Below are positions 1-7,209 of a stretch of DNA of 25,644 bases, piece after piece. Source of the stretch: Campylobacterales bacterium (GTDB lineage: Bacteria; Campylobacterota; Campylobacteria; Campylobacterales; QNZT01). Made by a program: the position numbers and the translations under genes. The notes below the pieces were generated by a model. That model was not told the DNA's origin and ran no database searches. It worked only from the letters and a program-made list of their open reading frames with translations. The first letter of the stretch is position 1. The number at the start of each line of letters is the position of its first letter. The stretch is from assembly GCA_027055005.1 (NCBI GenBank), contig JALUNR010000163.1:1-25644 (forward strand). Direction: 5' to 3'.

Positions 1-101
1 GTCTTTTTTAATTGTTCATCAGTCTTTTTAAATCTCTCATCGGTCTTTGCTTGAGATATGGCTAAACTTGCTACCAAATCTTTTAACTCTTTATCTGTCA
101 T
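1..101 (-). CDS. Coiled-coil protein, N-terminal fragment (cut by window edge)
   Basis: Only the first 33 codons are visible; the gene runs off the left edge. The start ATG (bases 99-101) has a GGAGA ribosome-binding site just upstream and a TGC-TATAAT promoter at 128-133. The peptide begins MTDKELKDLVASLAISQAK and then enters a short repeat, KTDERFKKTDEQLKKT, charged and heptad-like, so a coiled coil is likely. From memory, Campylobacterota carry many proteins with this kind of opening (repeated KTDxQLKKTD units) followed by a PD-(D/E)XK-like domain of unknown role. That C-terminal domain is not visible here, so the family assignment is an inference and no function is claimed. Confidence 0.6.
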   Translation of the reverse strand, partial: MTDKELKDLVASLAISQAKTDERFKKTDEQLKK

Positions 102-127
102 AGTCTATTCTCCAAATTTTATGTGGT

Positions 128-133
128 ATTATA
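128..133 (-). promoter_or_regulatory. Extended -10 promoter for the coiled-coil protein gene
   Basis: On the minus strand this reads TGC-TATAAT, a perfect -10 hexamer with the extended TGn element, preceded by a T-rich run as is common in Campylobacterota. Transcription would begin near base 121, leaving a leader of about 20 bases that contains GGAGA before the ATG at 101. No convincing -35 box is seen. Confidence 0.65.
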
Positions 134-156
134 GCATAAAAAATAAAAATGGCAAT

Positions 157-179
157 AAATATTTCATTTTGAAATATTT
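157..179 (-). terminator. Possible terminator after lon
   Basis: A perfect 9-base inverted repeat (AAATATTTC / GAAATATTT, 5-base loop) lies 6 bases past the lon stop codon. It has only one G:C pair and is followed on the minus strand by a T-rich but interrupted tract. It is correctly placed to end the bamD-lon transcript, but is weak by stem stability. Confidence 0.4.
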
Positions 180-184
180 TAAAA

Positions 185-2602
185 TCAGACTAAAGCCACC
201 TTCAAAACCTCATCAATAGTACGAACTGGTATAATCTCAATATCATTTTTTACTTCATCAGGTATTTCGTCTAAATCTCTTTCAAAGTTTTTTTGAGGAA
301 TTAGTGCTGTTTTTATTTTTGCTTTATGTGCTGCTATTAGCTTTTCTTTTAATCCTCCAATAGGAAGTACTTTCCCTGTTAAAGTAAGTTCTCCTGTCAT
401 CGCAACATCACTTCTAACCTCTCTATCACTTAGTATTGAACTTATAGCTGTTGCCATAGCTATACCAGCACTAGGTCCATCTTTTGGAGTTGCACCTTCT
501 GGAACATGTATATGCAAATCATACCTTTTATATGTTTCACTAGGATTTACTTCTTTTTCCTCTTCTATCTCAGCTAATGTCTTAGGTATAGCCGTAGGTA
601 AAATCTCTAACTCTTTATTATCAATCAAAACTTTTACTACACTTTGAGCTATTTTTACAGACTCTTTCATAACTTCACCTAATTTTCCAGTGAGTGTTAA
701 AGTTCCTTTTCCTCTTATTTTTATCGCTTCTATTTTTAAAACATCTCCACCAACACTAGTCCAAGCTAAGCCATTTACTACACCTATTTGGTTTTGGTCT
801 TCAACTTCTTCTATTTCAAAAACTTCTTTTTCCAAATATTTATGAAGATTTTTTATAGTTATAGAAACTTTTGTAAGCTCACTATTTTCTAAAAGTTCTT
901 TTGCAACTTTTCTATGAATCTTAGCTATTTGACGACGAAGTCCCCTAACTCCTGCTTCTCTCGTATAGTTTGATATTATAAGCGCCAATGCCCCTTTAGT
1001 TATACTAAACTCTGAAGCTTTTAACCCATGTTTTTTTATCTCTTGTGGAATCAAATATTTTTTGGCTATTTGAAACTTTTCTTGAGGAGTATATGAGCTT
1101 AAAAATATAAATTCCATTCTATCTCTAAGTGGTCCAGGAATCTGACTTATATCATTTGCTGTTGCTATAAAAACTACTTGAGAAAGATCTATACTAAAGT
1201 TTAAAAAATAGTCTCTATACTCTGTATTTTGTTCAGGGTCAAGTATTTCTAAAAGTGCAGCTGTTGGATCTCCCCTAAAATTTCTACCAACTTTATCTAT
1301 TTCATCAAGAACTATGACTGCATCCATCTCCTTTGCTTCTATAAGTCCTTGAACTATCCTTCCTGGCATTGCTCCTATATAAGTTCTTCTATGTCCTCTT
1401 AGTTCATTTACATCTTCAAGTCCACCAAGAGCTATTCTTACTAACTTTCTTTTTAGTGCATCAGCGATAGAGTTAGCAAGTGATGTTTTACCAACCCCTG
1501 GAGGTCCTGCAAAACAAATAATCGTTCCTTTATCGTTTTGATTTGTTATACCTCTTTTTTCTTTTAGCTCTTTTACTGCAAAATACTCTTCTATCCTCTT
1601 TTTTGGCTTTTCCAATGAGTAATGATCTTTTTCTAAGTGTCTTTTTACTTCAAGTATATCTAATTTATATTTTGATTTTTTGCCATATGGTATATCTAAA
1701 ACCCAATCAAGATATCCTTGTATCATAGTAGCATCACCAGAATCTGGATGCATACGAGAAAATCTATCTATCTGTTTTTTTACCTCTTTATAAGCTTCTC
1801 TTCCCATAGCCTTTTTTTTGTATTCTAGTTTCTTTCGATACTCTTCTATCTCTTCATCTCTTTGATTATCAACTCCAAGCTCATTTTGTATTTGTTTTAA
1901 CTGCTCTTTTAGGAAATATTCTTTATTTACTTTATCTATTTTAGAGTGAACTTTTGTTTTTATCTCTCTTTTTATTTTTGACTCATCTATACTTACACCT
2001 ATAAACTGTGTTAAAAGTAAAAGTCTTTCTTCCAACGAATTTGAAATAAAAAGTTTATATGCATCATTTTGTTTTAACTTTATAGTACTTGCTACAAGAT
2101 CCACTATTCTGTTGGGATCATAATTATCTTCAATAGTTTTTAAAAGCTCAGGGGGAAAAGCATCACTTGTACTTGATAAAATTCTTATCTTTTCTTTTAG
2201 TATTTCTAGTATCGCATTTACTTTTATTTTGTTATACTCTTCTAGTTCTATCGTATCAACTTCTGCTTCTAAAAGATCATCACTAAAGCTTAAAACACTA
2301 CCTTTACTCATACCTTGAAAAAGGATTTTTATTCTACCATCTGGAAGATTTGTTTGCCTCATTATCGTACCAATAACACCTGAATTGTATATGTTATCTT
2401 CTTTTCTTATTCCATCATAATTATCTCTTGCAGGTACAACTAATACTAAGGAATTATTTTCCATCGCTTCTTTAATAGCTTCTATATTTTCATCACCATT
2501 TCTAAAAAATAGAGGGGAAATCATAAAAGGATATAAGAAAGTTCCCTTTTCCACAATAACTGGCATTATTTGTGGAAATTCATTTTTATCATTATCTAGC
2601 AT
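185..2602 (-). CDS. lon: ATP-dependent protease La (Lon)
   Basis: Cytoplasmic AAA+ serine protease that unfolds and degrades damaged and selected regulatory proteins. The 805 residues show the full bacterial LonA layout: N-terminal substrate-binding domain (about 10-200), helical linker (about 210-310), AAA+ module with Walker A GPPGVGKT at 366-373 and Walker B VIVLDEID at 429-436, and C-terminal protease domain. The protease has Ser711 in GPSAG and Lys754 in GGLKEK, with the 43-residue spacing of the E. coli Ser679/Lys722 dyad, so it should be active. The ATG is preceded by GGAGAG. It lies 20 bases downstream of bamD and is probably co-transcribed with it, as in C. jejuni (from memory). No heat-shock operator is evident between the two genes. 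Confidence 0.97.
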   Translation of the reverse strand: MLDNDKNEFPQIMPVIVEKGTFLYPFMISPLFFRNGDENIEAIKEAMENNSLVLVVPARDNYDGIRKEDNIYNSGVIGTIMRQTNLPDGRIKILFQGMSKGSVLSFSDDLLEAEVDTIELEEYNKIKVNAILEILKEKIRILSSTSDAFPPELLKTIEDNYDPNRIVDLVASTIKLKQNDAYKLFISNSLEERLLLLTQFIGVSIDESKIKREIKTKVHSKIDKVNKEYFLKEQLKQIQNELGVDNQRDEEIEEYRKKLEYKKKAMGREAYKEVKKQIDRFSRMHPDSGDATMIQGYLDWVLDIPYGKKSKYKLDILEVKRHLEKDHYSLEKPKKRIEEYFAVKELKEKRGITNQNDKGTIICFAGPPGVGKTSLANSIADALKRKLVRIALGGLEDVNELRGHRRTYIGAMPGRIVQGLIEAKEMDAVIVLDEIDKVGRNFRGDPTAALLEILDPEQNTEYRDYFLNFSIDLSQVVFIATANDISQIPGPLRDRMEFIFLSSYTPQEKFQIAKKYLIPQEIKKHGLKASEFSITKGALALIISNYTREAGVRGLRRQIAKIHRKVAKELLENSELTKVSITIKNLHKYLEKEVFEIEEVEDQNQIGVVNGLAWTSVGGDVLKIEAIKIRGKGTLTLTGKLGEVMKESVKIAQSVVKVLIDNKELEILPTAIPKTLAEIEEEKEVNPSETYKRYDLHIHVPEGATPKDGPSAGIAMATAISSILSDREVRSDVAMTGELTLTGKVLPIGGLKEKLIAAHKAKIKTALIPQKNFERDLDEIPDEVKNDIEIIPVRTIDEVLKVALV

Positions 2603-2622
2603 TTATAAATCTCTCCAAAAAA

Positions 2623-3264
2623 TTAAAATATTTGTTTTATTATTGATCTGTCTTCTTTTATTTTTGTATTTCTAAGCCATGATTTATTTACTTTATCTTC
2701 ATATATTTTTGCAGCTTTTAACTTTCCTGTTCTTCTATATAATGAAGCTATCTCTTTGTTTAACATAAGCTCTGCTAAATAAAGTTTAGTTAACATTGTA
2801 TCTACATATGGATTATACTGGGATCTTGGAAATCTTTGTTTATATGTATTTGCATCCGAAATAGTATCTTCTAAAAGTTTTTGATCTCTATTTGCCCTAG
2901 TAAAAGTTAAAAAGTTAGTTTTTATTCTCAAAAATCTTAAATATTCTATATTATTTGCATTTGCATATCTTTTTGTATATCTATCTATGTAAAACTTACT
3001 CATAACATACTCTCTATCTGCACGATGAGCTTTTTGGAGTATCATTAGTGCTTCTTTTACCAAAGGTGAATTTATATGTTCACTTTCCAAAGATGTATAA
3101 GCATCATCAGCTTTATCCAAATCATCTCTTTTTATTTCTTTTATCATCTTTGCATACCAATAAGTATCTGGCTTATTAAACTCAGTATCAGAATTTTTTG
3201 CACCTTTTGAACAACCTGTTACAATAAACAAAATAGCAAATAAAAAAATCATCTCTTTTAACAT
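2623..3264 (-). CDS. bamD: Outer membrane assembly lipoprotein BamD
   Basis: BamD is an outer-membrane-anchored, periplasm-facing lipoprotein of the BAM complex, which inserts beta-barrel proteins. The 213-residue product opens with a lipoprotein signal: Lys3/Glu4, a hydrophobic run, and lipobox VTGC with the lipidated cysteine at residue 18. The rest is helical and TPR-like, as in the ComL/BamD family, with a typical SQYNPYVDTMLTKLYLAE segment near 148-167. It is slightly shorter than the E. coli protein (about 245). The start ATG has a strong AAGGAG site. Its gene lies upstream of lon and divergent from fliW, the order also found in C. jejuni. The family call rests on layout, length and synteny more than on invariant residues. 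Confidence 0.85.
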   Translation of the reverse strand: MLKEMIFLFAILFIVTGCSKGAKNSDTEFNKPDTYWYAKMIKEIKRDDLDKADDAYTSLESEHINSPLVKEALMILQKAHRADREYVMSKFYIDRYTKRYANANNIEYLRFLRIKTNFLTFTRANRDQKLLEDTISDANTYKQRFPRSQYNPYVDTMLTKLYLAELMLNKEIASLYRRTGKLKAAKIYEDKVNKSWLRNTKIKEDRSIIKQIF

Positions 3265-3305
3265 TTTAAGCTCCTTTTTTAATATTTCATAACTAAATCA
3301 AATCA

Positions 3306-3311
3306 ATTATA
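3306..3311 (-). promoter_or_regulatory. -10 box for bamD-lon
   Basis: The minus strand reads TTTTG-TATAAT-TG, a perfect -10 hexamer about 42 bases before the bamD ATG, giving a leader that includes AAAAAAGGAG. No clear -35 box. It faces the fliW promoter in the same 107-base divergent gap. Confidence 0.6.
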
Positions 3312-3328
3312 CAAAATTTATATAAATA

Positions 3329-3339
3329 GCCGATATAAT
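3329..3339 (+). promoter_or_regulatory. -10 region of fliW (sigma70 box overlapping a sigma28-like box)
   Basis: The sequence GCCGATATAAT contains a perfect TATAAT (3334-3339) and, overlapping it, GCCGATAT (3329-3336), which matches 7 of 8 bases of the sigma28 -10 consensus. The sigma28 -35 position, 11 bases upstream (3310-3317), matches only 4 of 8. A sigma70 promoter is therefore the safer reading and dual control is speculative. Confidence 0.5.
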
Positions 3340-3371
3340 ACTAAGTAATATTTAATATATAGGAAATAAGT

Positions 3372-3740
3372 ATGATAGTAGAGGTAGTACAACCGATATT
3401 TGGATTTGAGCATATTTATAAATACAAATTTAAAAAGATTGATGATTTCTTTTACACTATTGAAAGTGGCAATATTTCATTTACTCTCATAGATTCATCT
3501 ATGATAATAGATAATTATCACTTTGACATACCCAAAAAATATAAAAACAGCATAGATACAAAAAATGATATACAAGTTTACAATATTGTTACTATATTAA
3601 ATCCTATCGAAGAATCAACTATAAACTTTTTAGCTCCTATATTGATAAGTAAAAAAGAAAATAAACTTTTGCAGATTGTATTAGATGAAAAAAAATATCC
3701 TAACTTTGGTTTAAGACAACCTATAAAAAACTTTATCTAA
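3372..3740 (+). CDS. fliW: Flagellar assembly factor FliW
   Basis: FliW is a small cytoplasmic protein that binds the translational repressor CsrA and flagellin. When flagellin is being exported, free FliW blocks CsrA and allows flagellin translation. The 122-residue product has the family's normal length and the hallmark C-terminal half: INFLAPILIS, then QIVLDEKKYPNFGLRQPI near 101-118. The ATG follows AGGA at a suitable distance. It is transcribed divergently from bamD-lon and lies 12 bases before proC, the same neighbourhood as in C. jejuni (from memory). No csrA or flagellin gene is present in this window. Confidence 0.93.
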   Translation: MIVEVVQPIFGFEHIYKYKFKKIDDFFYTIESGNISFTLIDSSMIIDNYHFDIPKKYKNSIDTKNDIQVYNIVTILNPIEESTINFLAPILISKKENKLLQIVLDEKKYPNFGLRQPIKNFI

Positions 3741-3752
3741 GGAAATATCATA

Positions 3753-4496
3753 ATGGAACTTATTATACTAGGTAGTGGTAAAATGGCAAGAGCTATAATA
3801 GAAGGTGCAAGAAAATCTCATACCATAACTGTTGTAGCAAGAGATGAAAAAGCTCTTAGTGAGATAAAGAAAAAATATAAAGTTGATATAGTAAACTTAA
3901 AAAGTTTTAACATACATGGGAAAAATATAATACTATGTATAAAACCATATGCTCTAAAAAGTGCCACTTTAAACCTTATGGGAAGGGCAAATCTAGTTCT
4001 TTCAGTATTAGCTGGTACAAAAATTTCTACTTTAAAACAAAATATAAAATCAAATCATTACATAAGAATTATGCCAAATTTAGCTGCCACTTTTAAAAAA
4101 TCTATGACAACTATTACAGGTGATGAAGCATATAAAGAAGAGGCTATAAATATTTGTAAAACTTTTGGTGATACTCTTTGGGTAGGAAGTGAAAAAGAGT
4201 TAGATATAGCAACTGCTGTTGCTGGAAGTGGACCTGCTTTTTTAGCTCTTGTAGCAGAAGCACTTAGTGATGGAGCAGTCAAAGAAGGATTAAAAAGAGA
4301 AGATGCAAACTTACTTGTAAAAGGACTTTTTGAAGGATTTTATCCACTTTTAAAGACAACTCATCCTGCACTTATAAAAGATGGTGTTATGAGCCCGGGT
4401 GGAACTACGGCTGCTGGATACTCTGCATTAGAAGAAGCAAATGTAAGAAGTGGTTTCATAAAGGCTATAACTAAAGCTTATGAAAGAACACTTTGA
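3753..4496 (+). CDS. proC: Pyrroline-5-carboxylate reductase
   Basis: Catalyses the NAD(P)H-dependent last step of proline synthesis, reducing 1-pyrroline-5-carboxylate to L-proline in the cytoplasm. The 247-residue protein starts with a Rossmann nucleotide-binding turn (ILGSGKMARAI, residues 4-14), has the RIMPN segment in the middle, and ends with the P5CR dimerisation signature, GSGPAFLALVAEAL followed by MSPGGTTAAGYSALEE. Length is near the family's usual 260-275. The ATG follows AAGGAAAT. It is 12 bases after fliW, and its TGA stop overlaps the TTG start of the glycosidase gene by 4 bases, so all three are probably read as one transcript. Confidence 0.96.
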   Translation: MELIILGSGKMARAIIEGARKSHTITVVARDEKALSEIKKKYKVDIVNLKSFNIHGKNIILCIKPYALKSATLNLMGRANLVLSVLAGTKISTLKQNIKSNHYIRIMPNLAATFKKSMTTITGDEAYKEEAINICKTFGDTLWVGSEKELDIATAVAGSGPAFLALVAEALSDGAVKEGLKREDANLLVKGLFEGFYPLLKTTHPALIKDGVMSPGGTTAAGYSALEEANVRSGFIKAITKAYERTL

Positions 4497-5500
4497 AAAT
4501 ATTTTTTTTATCTTTTTTACTTTTTATAAACTCTTATGCTAAAAACTTAGAAGAGTTAGCAAGTGGAATTTTGATGGTAGGCTTTGATGGCATCAAAGCT
4601 CCCCAATTTCTAAAAAGATATAAAGTAGCTGGTGTTATCTTATTTTCTAAAAATATCAAAACTAAAAAACAATTAAAAAATCTAACAAGTAGTATAAAAA
4701 AACTTCAACCATCTATTTTAATAGCAACTGATGAAGAGGGAGGAAAAGTTCAAAGACTCAAAAAGTTTGCCTATATTAAGAGTGCAAAAGATATTGCATC
4801 GGAGTCTCAAAACTTAGCAAGAAAAAAGTATCAAAAAATGGCAAAACTTTTAAATGAAGTAGGAATAAATCTAAACTTAGCTCCAGATGTAGATTTAGAA
4901 TACAAAAACAATCCAATAATTGCAAAATACAAAAGAAGCTTTGGAAAATCTCCAGTGACTGTTATAAAATATGCAAACATTTTTACCTCAGTTATGAAAC
5001 AACATAATATACTAACAACACTAAAACATTTTCCAGGTCATGGCTCAAGCAAAAGTGATTCTCATAAAGGTTTTACCGATGTAAGTAATACTTGGCAAAC
5101 AAAAGAGTTACTTCCTTTTGTAAAAGTAAAAAGTCCCCTTATTATGAGTGCTCATATATTTAACTCCGACCTCGATGCAAACTATCCGGCTACACTTTCA
5201 TACAAAATAAATACTATACTTTTACGGAAAAAGCTAGGATTCAAAGGAGTTTTAATAAGTGATGATATGCAAATGGGAGCGATAAGTAAAAACTATGGTT
5301 TTAAAACTGCTATAAAATTAGCAATAAATAGTGGGGTGGATATAATCTTAGTTGGAAATTTTTTAGATAAACCAGTGAAAGTAAAAAAAATAGTTAATAC
5401 AATAATAGAGCTTGTAAAAAGTGGTGAGGTAAAAAAACAAAGACTTGTAGAAGCAAATGAGAGAATAAAGCGAACTTTGCTAAAATATAAAAAAATATAG
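4493..5500 (+). CDS. Exported glycoside hydrolase family 3 protein, NagZ-like beta-N-acetylhexosaminidase
   Basis: GH3 enzymes of the NagZ type remove N-acetylglucosamine from peptidoglycan fragments. The 335-residue product contains the NagZ signature KHFPGHG (178-184) followed by Asp189-Ser-His191, the family's acid/base dyad, and GVLISDDMQMGAI, where Asp257 is the expected nucleophile. The substrate-binding stretch IATDEEGGKVQRL is at 77-89. Unlike cytoplasmic NagZ of E. coli, it opens with a clear signal sequence (MKIFFLSFLLFINSYA), so periplasmic action is inferred. The start is TTG within TTGA, overlapping the proC stop by 4 bases and implying translational coupling; no ATG exists near the signal peptide. 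It lies 10 bases before ribH. Confidence 0.88.
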   Translation: MKIFFLSFLLFINSYAKNLEELASGILMVGFDGIKAPQFLKRYKVAGVILFSKNIKTKKQLKNLTSSIKKLQPSILIATDEEGGKVQRLKKFAYIKSAKDIASESQNLARKKYQKMAKLLNEVGINLNLAPDVDLEYKNNPIIAKYKRSFGKSPVTVIKYANIFTSVMKQHNILTTLKHFPGHGSSKSDSHKGFTDVSNTWQTKELLPFVKVKSPLIMSAHIFNSDLDANYPATLSYKINTILLRKKLGFKGVLISDDMQMGAISKNYGFKTAIKLAINSGVDIILVGNFLDKPVKVKKIVNTIIELVKSGEVKKQRLVEANERIKRTLLKYKKI

Positions 5501-5510
5501 AGGAAAAAAT

Positions 5511-5975
5511 ATGAACATAATAGAAGGGAAACTTTCCCTAAATGGTAGCGAAAAGGTAGCTATCATAAATGCTAGATTTAACCATATCATAACAGATAGA
5601 TTAGTAGAGGGTGCAAAGGATGCTTTTTTAAGACATGGTGGAAGTGAAGAAAACTTGGATTTAGTTTTAGTTCCTGGGGCTTTTGAAATACCTTTTGTTT
5701 TAAATAAACTTTTAGAAAGTGGAAAATATGATGGAATTTGTTGTGTGGGTGCAGTGATAAGAGGTAGTACTCCTCACTTTGATTATGTATCTGCTGAAGC
5801 AACAAAAGGTGTAGCAAATGCAACGATGAAGCATGGGAAACCTGTAACATTTGGAATATTAACAACTGATAATATAGAACAAGCGATAGAGAGAGCTGGT
5901 AGTAAAGCTGGGAATAAAGGTTTTGAGTCTATGACTGGACTTGTTGAACTAATAAGACTTTATGAGAATCTGTAA
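5511..5975 (+). CDS. ribH: 6,7-dimethyl-8-ribityllumazine synthase
   Basis: Penultimate riboflavin step: condenses the ribityl-aminopyrimidine with 3,4-dihydroxy-2-butanone 4-phosphate in the cytoplasm. The 154-residue product has the normal length and motifs: NARFNHIITDRLVEGA at the N terminus, VPGAFEIPF (54-62), GAVIRGSTPHFDYV with catalytic His89, and a C-terminal KAGNKG phosphate-binding loop. The ATG follows GAGGAAAAAAT. Its stop overlaps the nusB start by one base (TAATG). The ribH-nusB-pyrF order is shared with C. jejuni (from memory). Confidence 0.97.
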   Translation: MNIIEGKLSLNGSEKVAIINARFNHIITDRLVEGAKDAFLRHGGSEENLDLVLVPGAFEIPFVLNKLLESGKYDGICCVGAVIRGSTPHFDYVSAEATKGVANATMKHGKPVTFGILTTDNIEQAIERAGSKAGNKGFESMTGLVELIRLYENL

Positions 5976-6376
5976 TGGCAACTAGACATCAAGCAAGAGA
6001 AAGTGTTGTAACACTTTTATATGCAAATGACATAGGTAACAGTGATATAGAAAAATATTTAGATGATATTTTGGAAGATAAAAAGATAAGAAATAAACAA
6101 AAAGAGTTTGCACTATCTTTATACAATGGTGTAATAGAAAATCTTGACAAAATAGATAAAGAGATAAATAAGCACTTAAAAGAGTGGAAACTAGACTCCA
6201 TCGGTAACATAGAAAGAGCGATTTTAAGACTTGGGACTTATGAAATACTATTTGGTAACCTCGATAGTGCTGTTGTGATAAATGAAGCGATAGAGCTTTC
6301 TAAAACACTGGCTACTGATACAGCTCCTAAGTTTATAAATGGTGTACTTGATGCTATAAAAAGAGATAAAATATGA
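5975..6376 (+). CDS. nusB: Transcription antitermination factor NusB
   Basis: RNA-binding factor that, with NusE (S10), forms the antitermination complex on rRNA operons. The 133-residue all-helical product has typical NusB features: ATRHQARESVVTLLYANDIG at the start, the ILRLGTYEILFG helix near 90-101, and VVINEAIELSKTLATDTAPKFINGVLDAI at the end, the family's most conserved segment. The ATG overlaps the ribH stop by one base and its TGA stop overlaps the pyrF ATG by four, so translation is tightly coupled through the three genes. Confidence 0.96.
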   Translation: MATRHQARESVVTLLYANDIGNSDIEKYLDDILEDKKIRNKQKEFALSLYNGVIENLDKIDKEINKHLKEWKLDSIGNIERAILRLGTYEILFGNLDSAVVINEAIELSKTLATDTAPKFINGVLDAIKRDKI

Positions 6377-7056
6377 AACTTTGTGTTGCACTTGACCTTC
6401 CAACTATAAGAGAAAATTTAGAACTTGCAAAAAAAATAAAAGAGTTTGATATTTGGCTAAAAGTTGGTTTTAGAAGTTATATAAGAGATGGAAAACTTAT
6501 CATAGATGAGTTAAAAAGTATAAATCCAAACTTTAAAATCTTTCTTGATTTAAAACTCTATGACATACCAAATACTATGGCTGATGCTAGTGAAGAGATA
6601 GCAAAGATGGGTATTGAAATGTTCAACATCCATGCAAGTAGTGGAAAAGTGGCTATGAGAGAAGTTATGAAAAGACTTGAGACTTTTGAAAACAGACCCT
6701 TAGTTTTAGCTGTAACCGCCTTAACAAGTTTTGATGAAAATGGTTTTAAAGAAGTTTATGAAAAAGATATAAATACAAAAGCAACCCAGTTTGCAAAAAA
6801 CAGCTTTGAAGCTGGACTTGATGGGGTTGTTTGTAGTGCATTTGAAAGTAAATCCATAAAAGAAAACACTTCAAAAGAATTTATAACTCTAACTCCAGGA
6901 ATTAGACCTTTTGGAGAAGATGCAAGTGATCAAAAAAGGGTTGCAGATATAAAAAGGGCAAAAAAAGAGATGGTTGACTTTATAGTTGTAGGTCGCCCAA
7001 TTTACAAATCAACTAACCCAAAAGAAGTAGTAGAAAAAATTTTAAAAAACTTGTAA
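6373..7056 (+). CDS. pyrF: Orotidine 5'-phosphate decarboxylase
   Basis: Final step of de novo UMP synthesis, decarboxylating OMP. The 227-residue product carries the signature DLKLYDIPNTM with the charge network Asp59, Lys61 and Asp64; Lys61 is the expected proton donor. TPGIRP (about 176-181) and the VVGRPI phosphate-gripper loop near the C terminus are also present. The length is normal for the short bacterial form. Its ATG overlaps the nusB stop (ATGA). It is the last gene of the fliW-to-pyrF run; the tRNA-Ser gene follows with its own promoter, and I see no strong terminator between them. Confidence 0.97.
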   Translation: MKLCVALDLPTIRENLELAKKIKEFDIWLKVGFRSYIRDGKLIIDELKSINPNFKIFLDLKLYDIPNTMADASEEIAKMGIEMFNIHASSGKVAMREVMKRLETFENRPLVLAVTALTSFDENGFKEVYEKDINTKATQFAKNSFEAGLDGVVCSAFESKSIKENTSKEFITLTPGIRPFGEDASDQKRVADIKRAKKEMVDFIVVGRPIYKSTNPKEVVEKILKNL

Positions 7057-7097
7057 AAAAAGAGTGATTTTTAAGCTAAATTTTAAGTTTGTAAGTG

Positions 7098-7103
7098 TAT
7101 AAT
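7098..7103 (+). promoter_or_regulatory. -10 box for tRNA-Ser
   Basis: TATAAT immediately preceded by TG, 15 bases upstream of the mature tRNA 5' end. This gives a transcription start near 7110 and a short 5' leader for RNase P to remove. No good -35 box is seen. Confidence 0.6.
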
Positions 7104-7118
7104 CTCCACTCTTAAAAA

Positions 7119-7209
7119 GGACAGATGGGTGAGCTGGCTTAAACCACATCCCTGCTAAGGATGCGTAGGAGTGATCCTACCGAGAGTTCGAATCTCTCTC
7201 TGTCCGCCA
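7119..7209 (+). tRNA. tRNA-Ser (anticodon GCU), CCA encoded
   Basis: Class II tRNA with a long variable arm. The acceptor stem GGACAGA (7119-7125) pairs with TCTGTCC (7199-7205), then discriminator G and an encoded CCA (7207-7209). The anticodon stem CATCC/GGATG encloses loop CTGCTAA with anticodon GCT at 7154-7156, reading AGC/AGU serine codons. The variable arm TAGGA-GTGA-TCCTA and T arm GAGAG-TTCGAAT-CTCTC are well formed. The last 33 bases overlap, antisense, the 3' end of the RNase R gene. Confidence 0.97.

Noticed and set aside
5587..5865. Open frame of 92 codons antisense to ribH
   Set aside because: His/Leu-rich composition and lack of any start signal mark it as a shadow of ribH.
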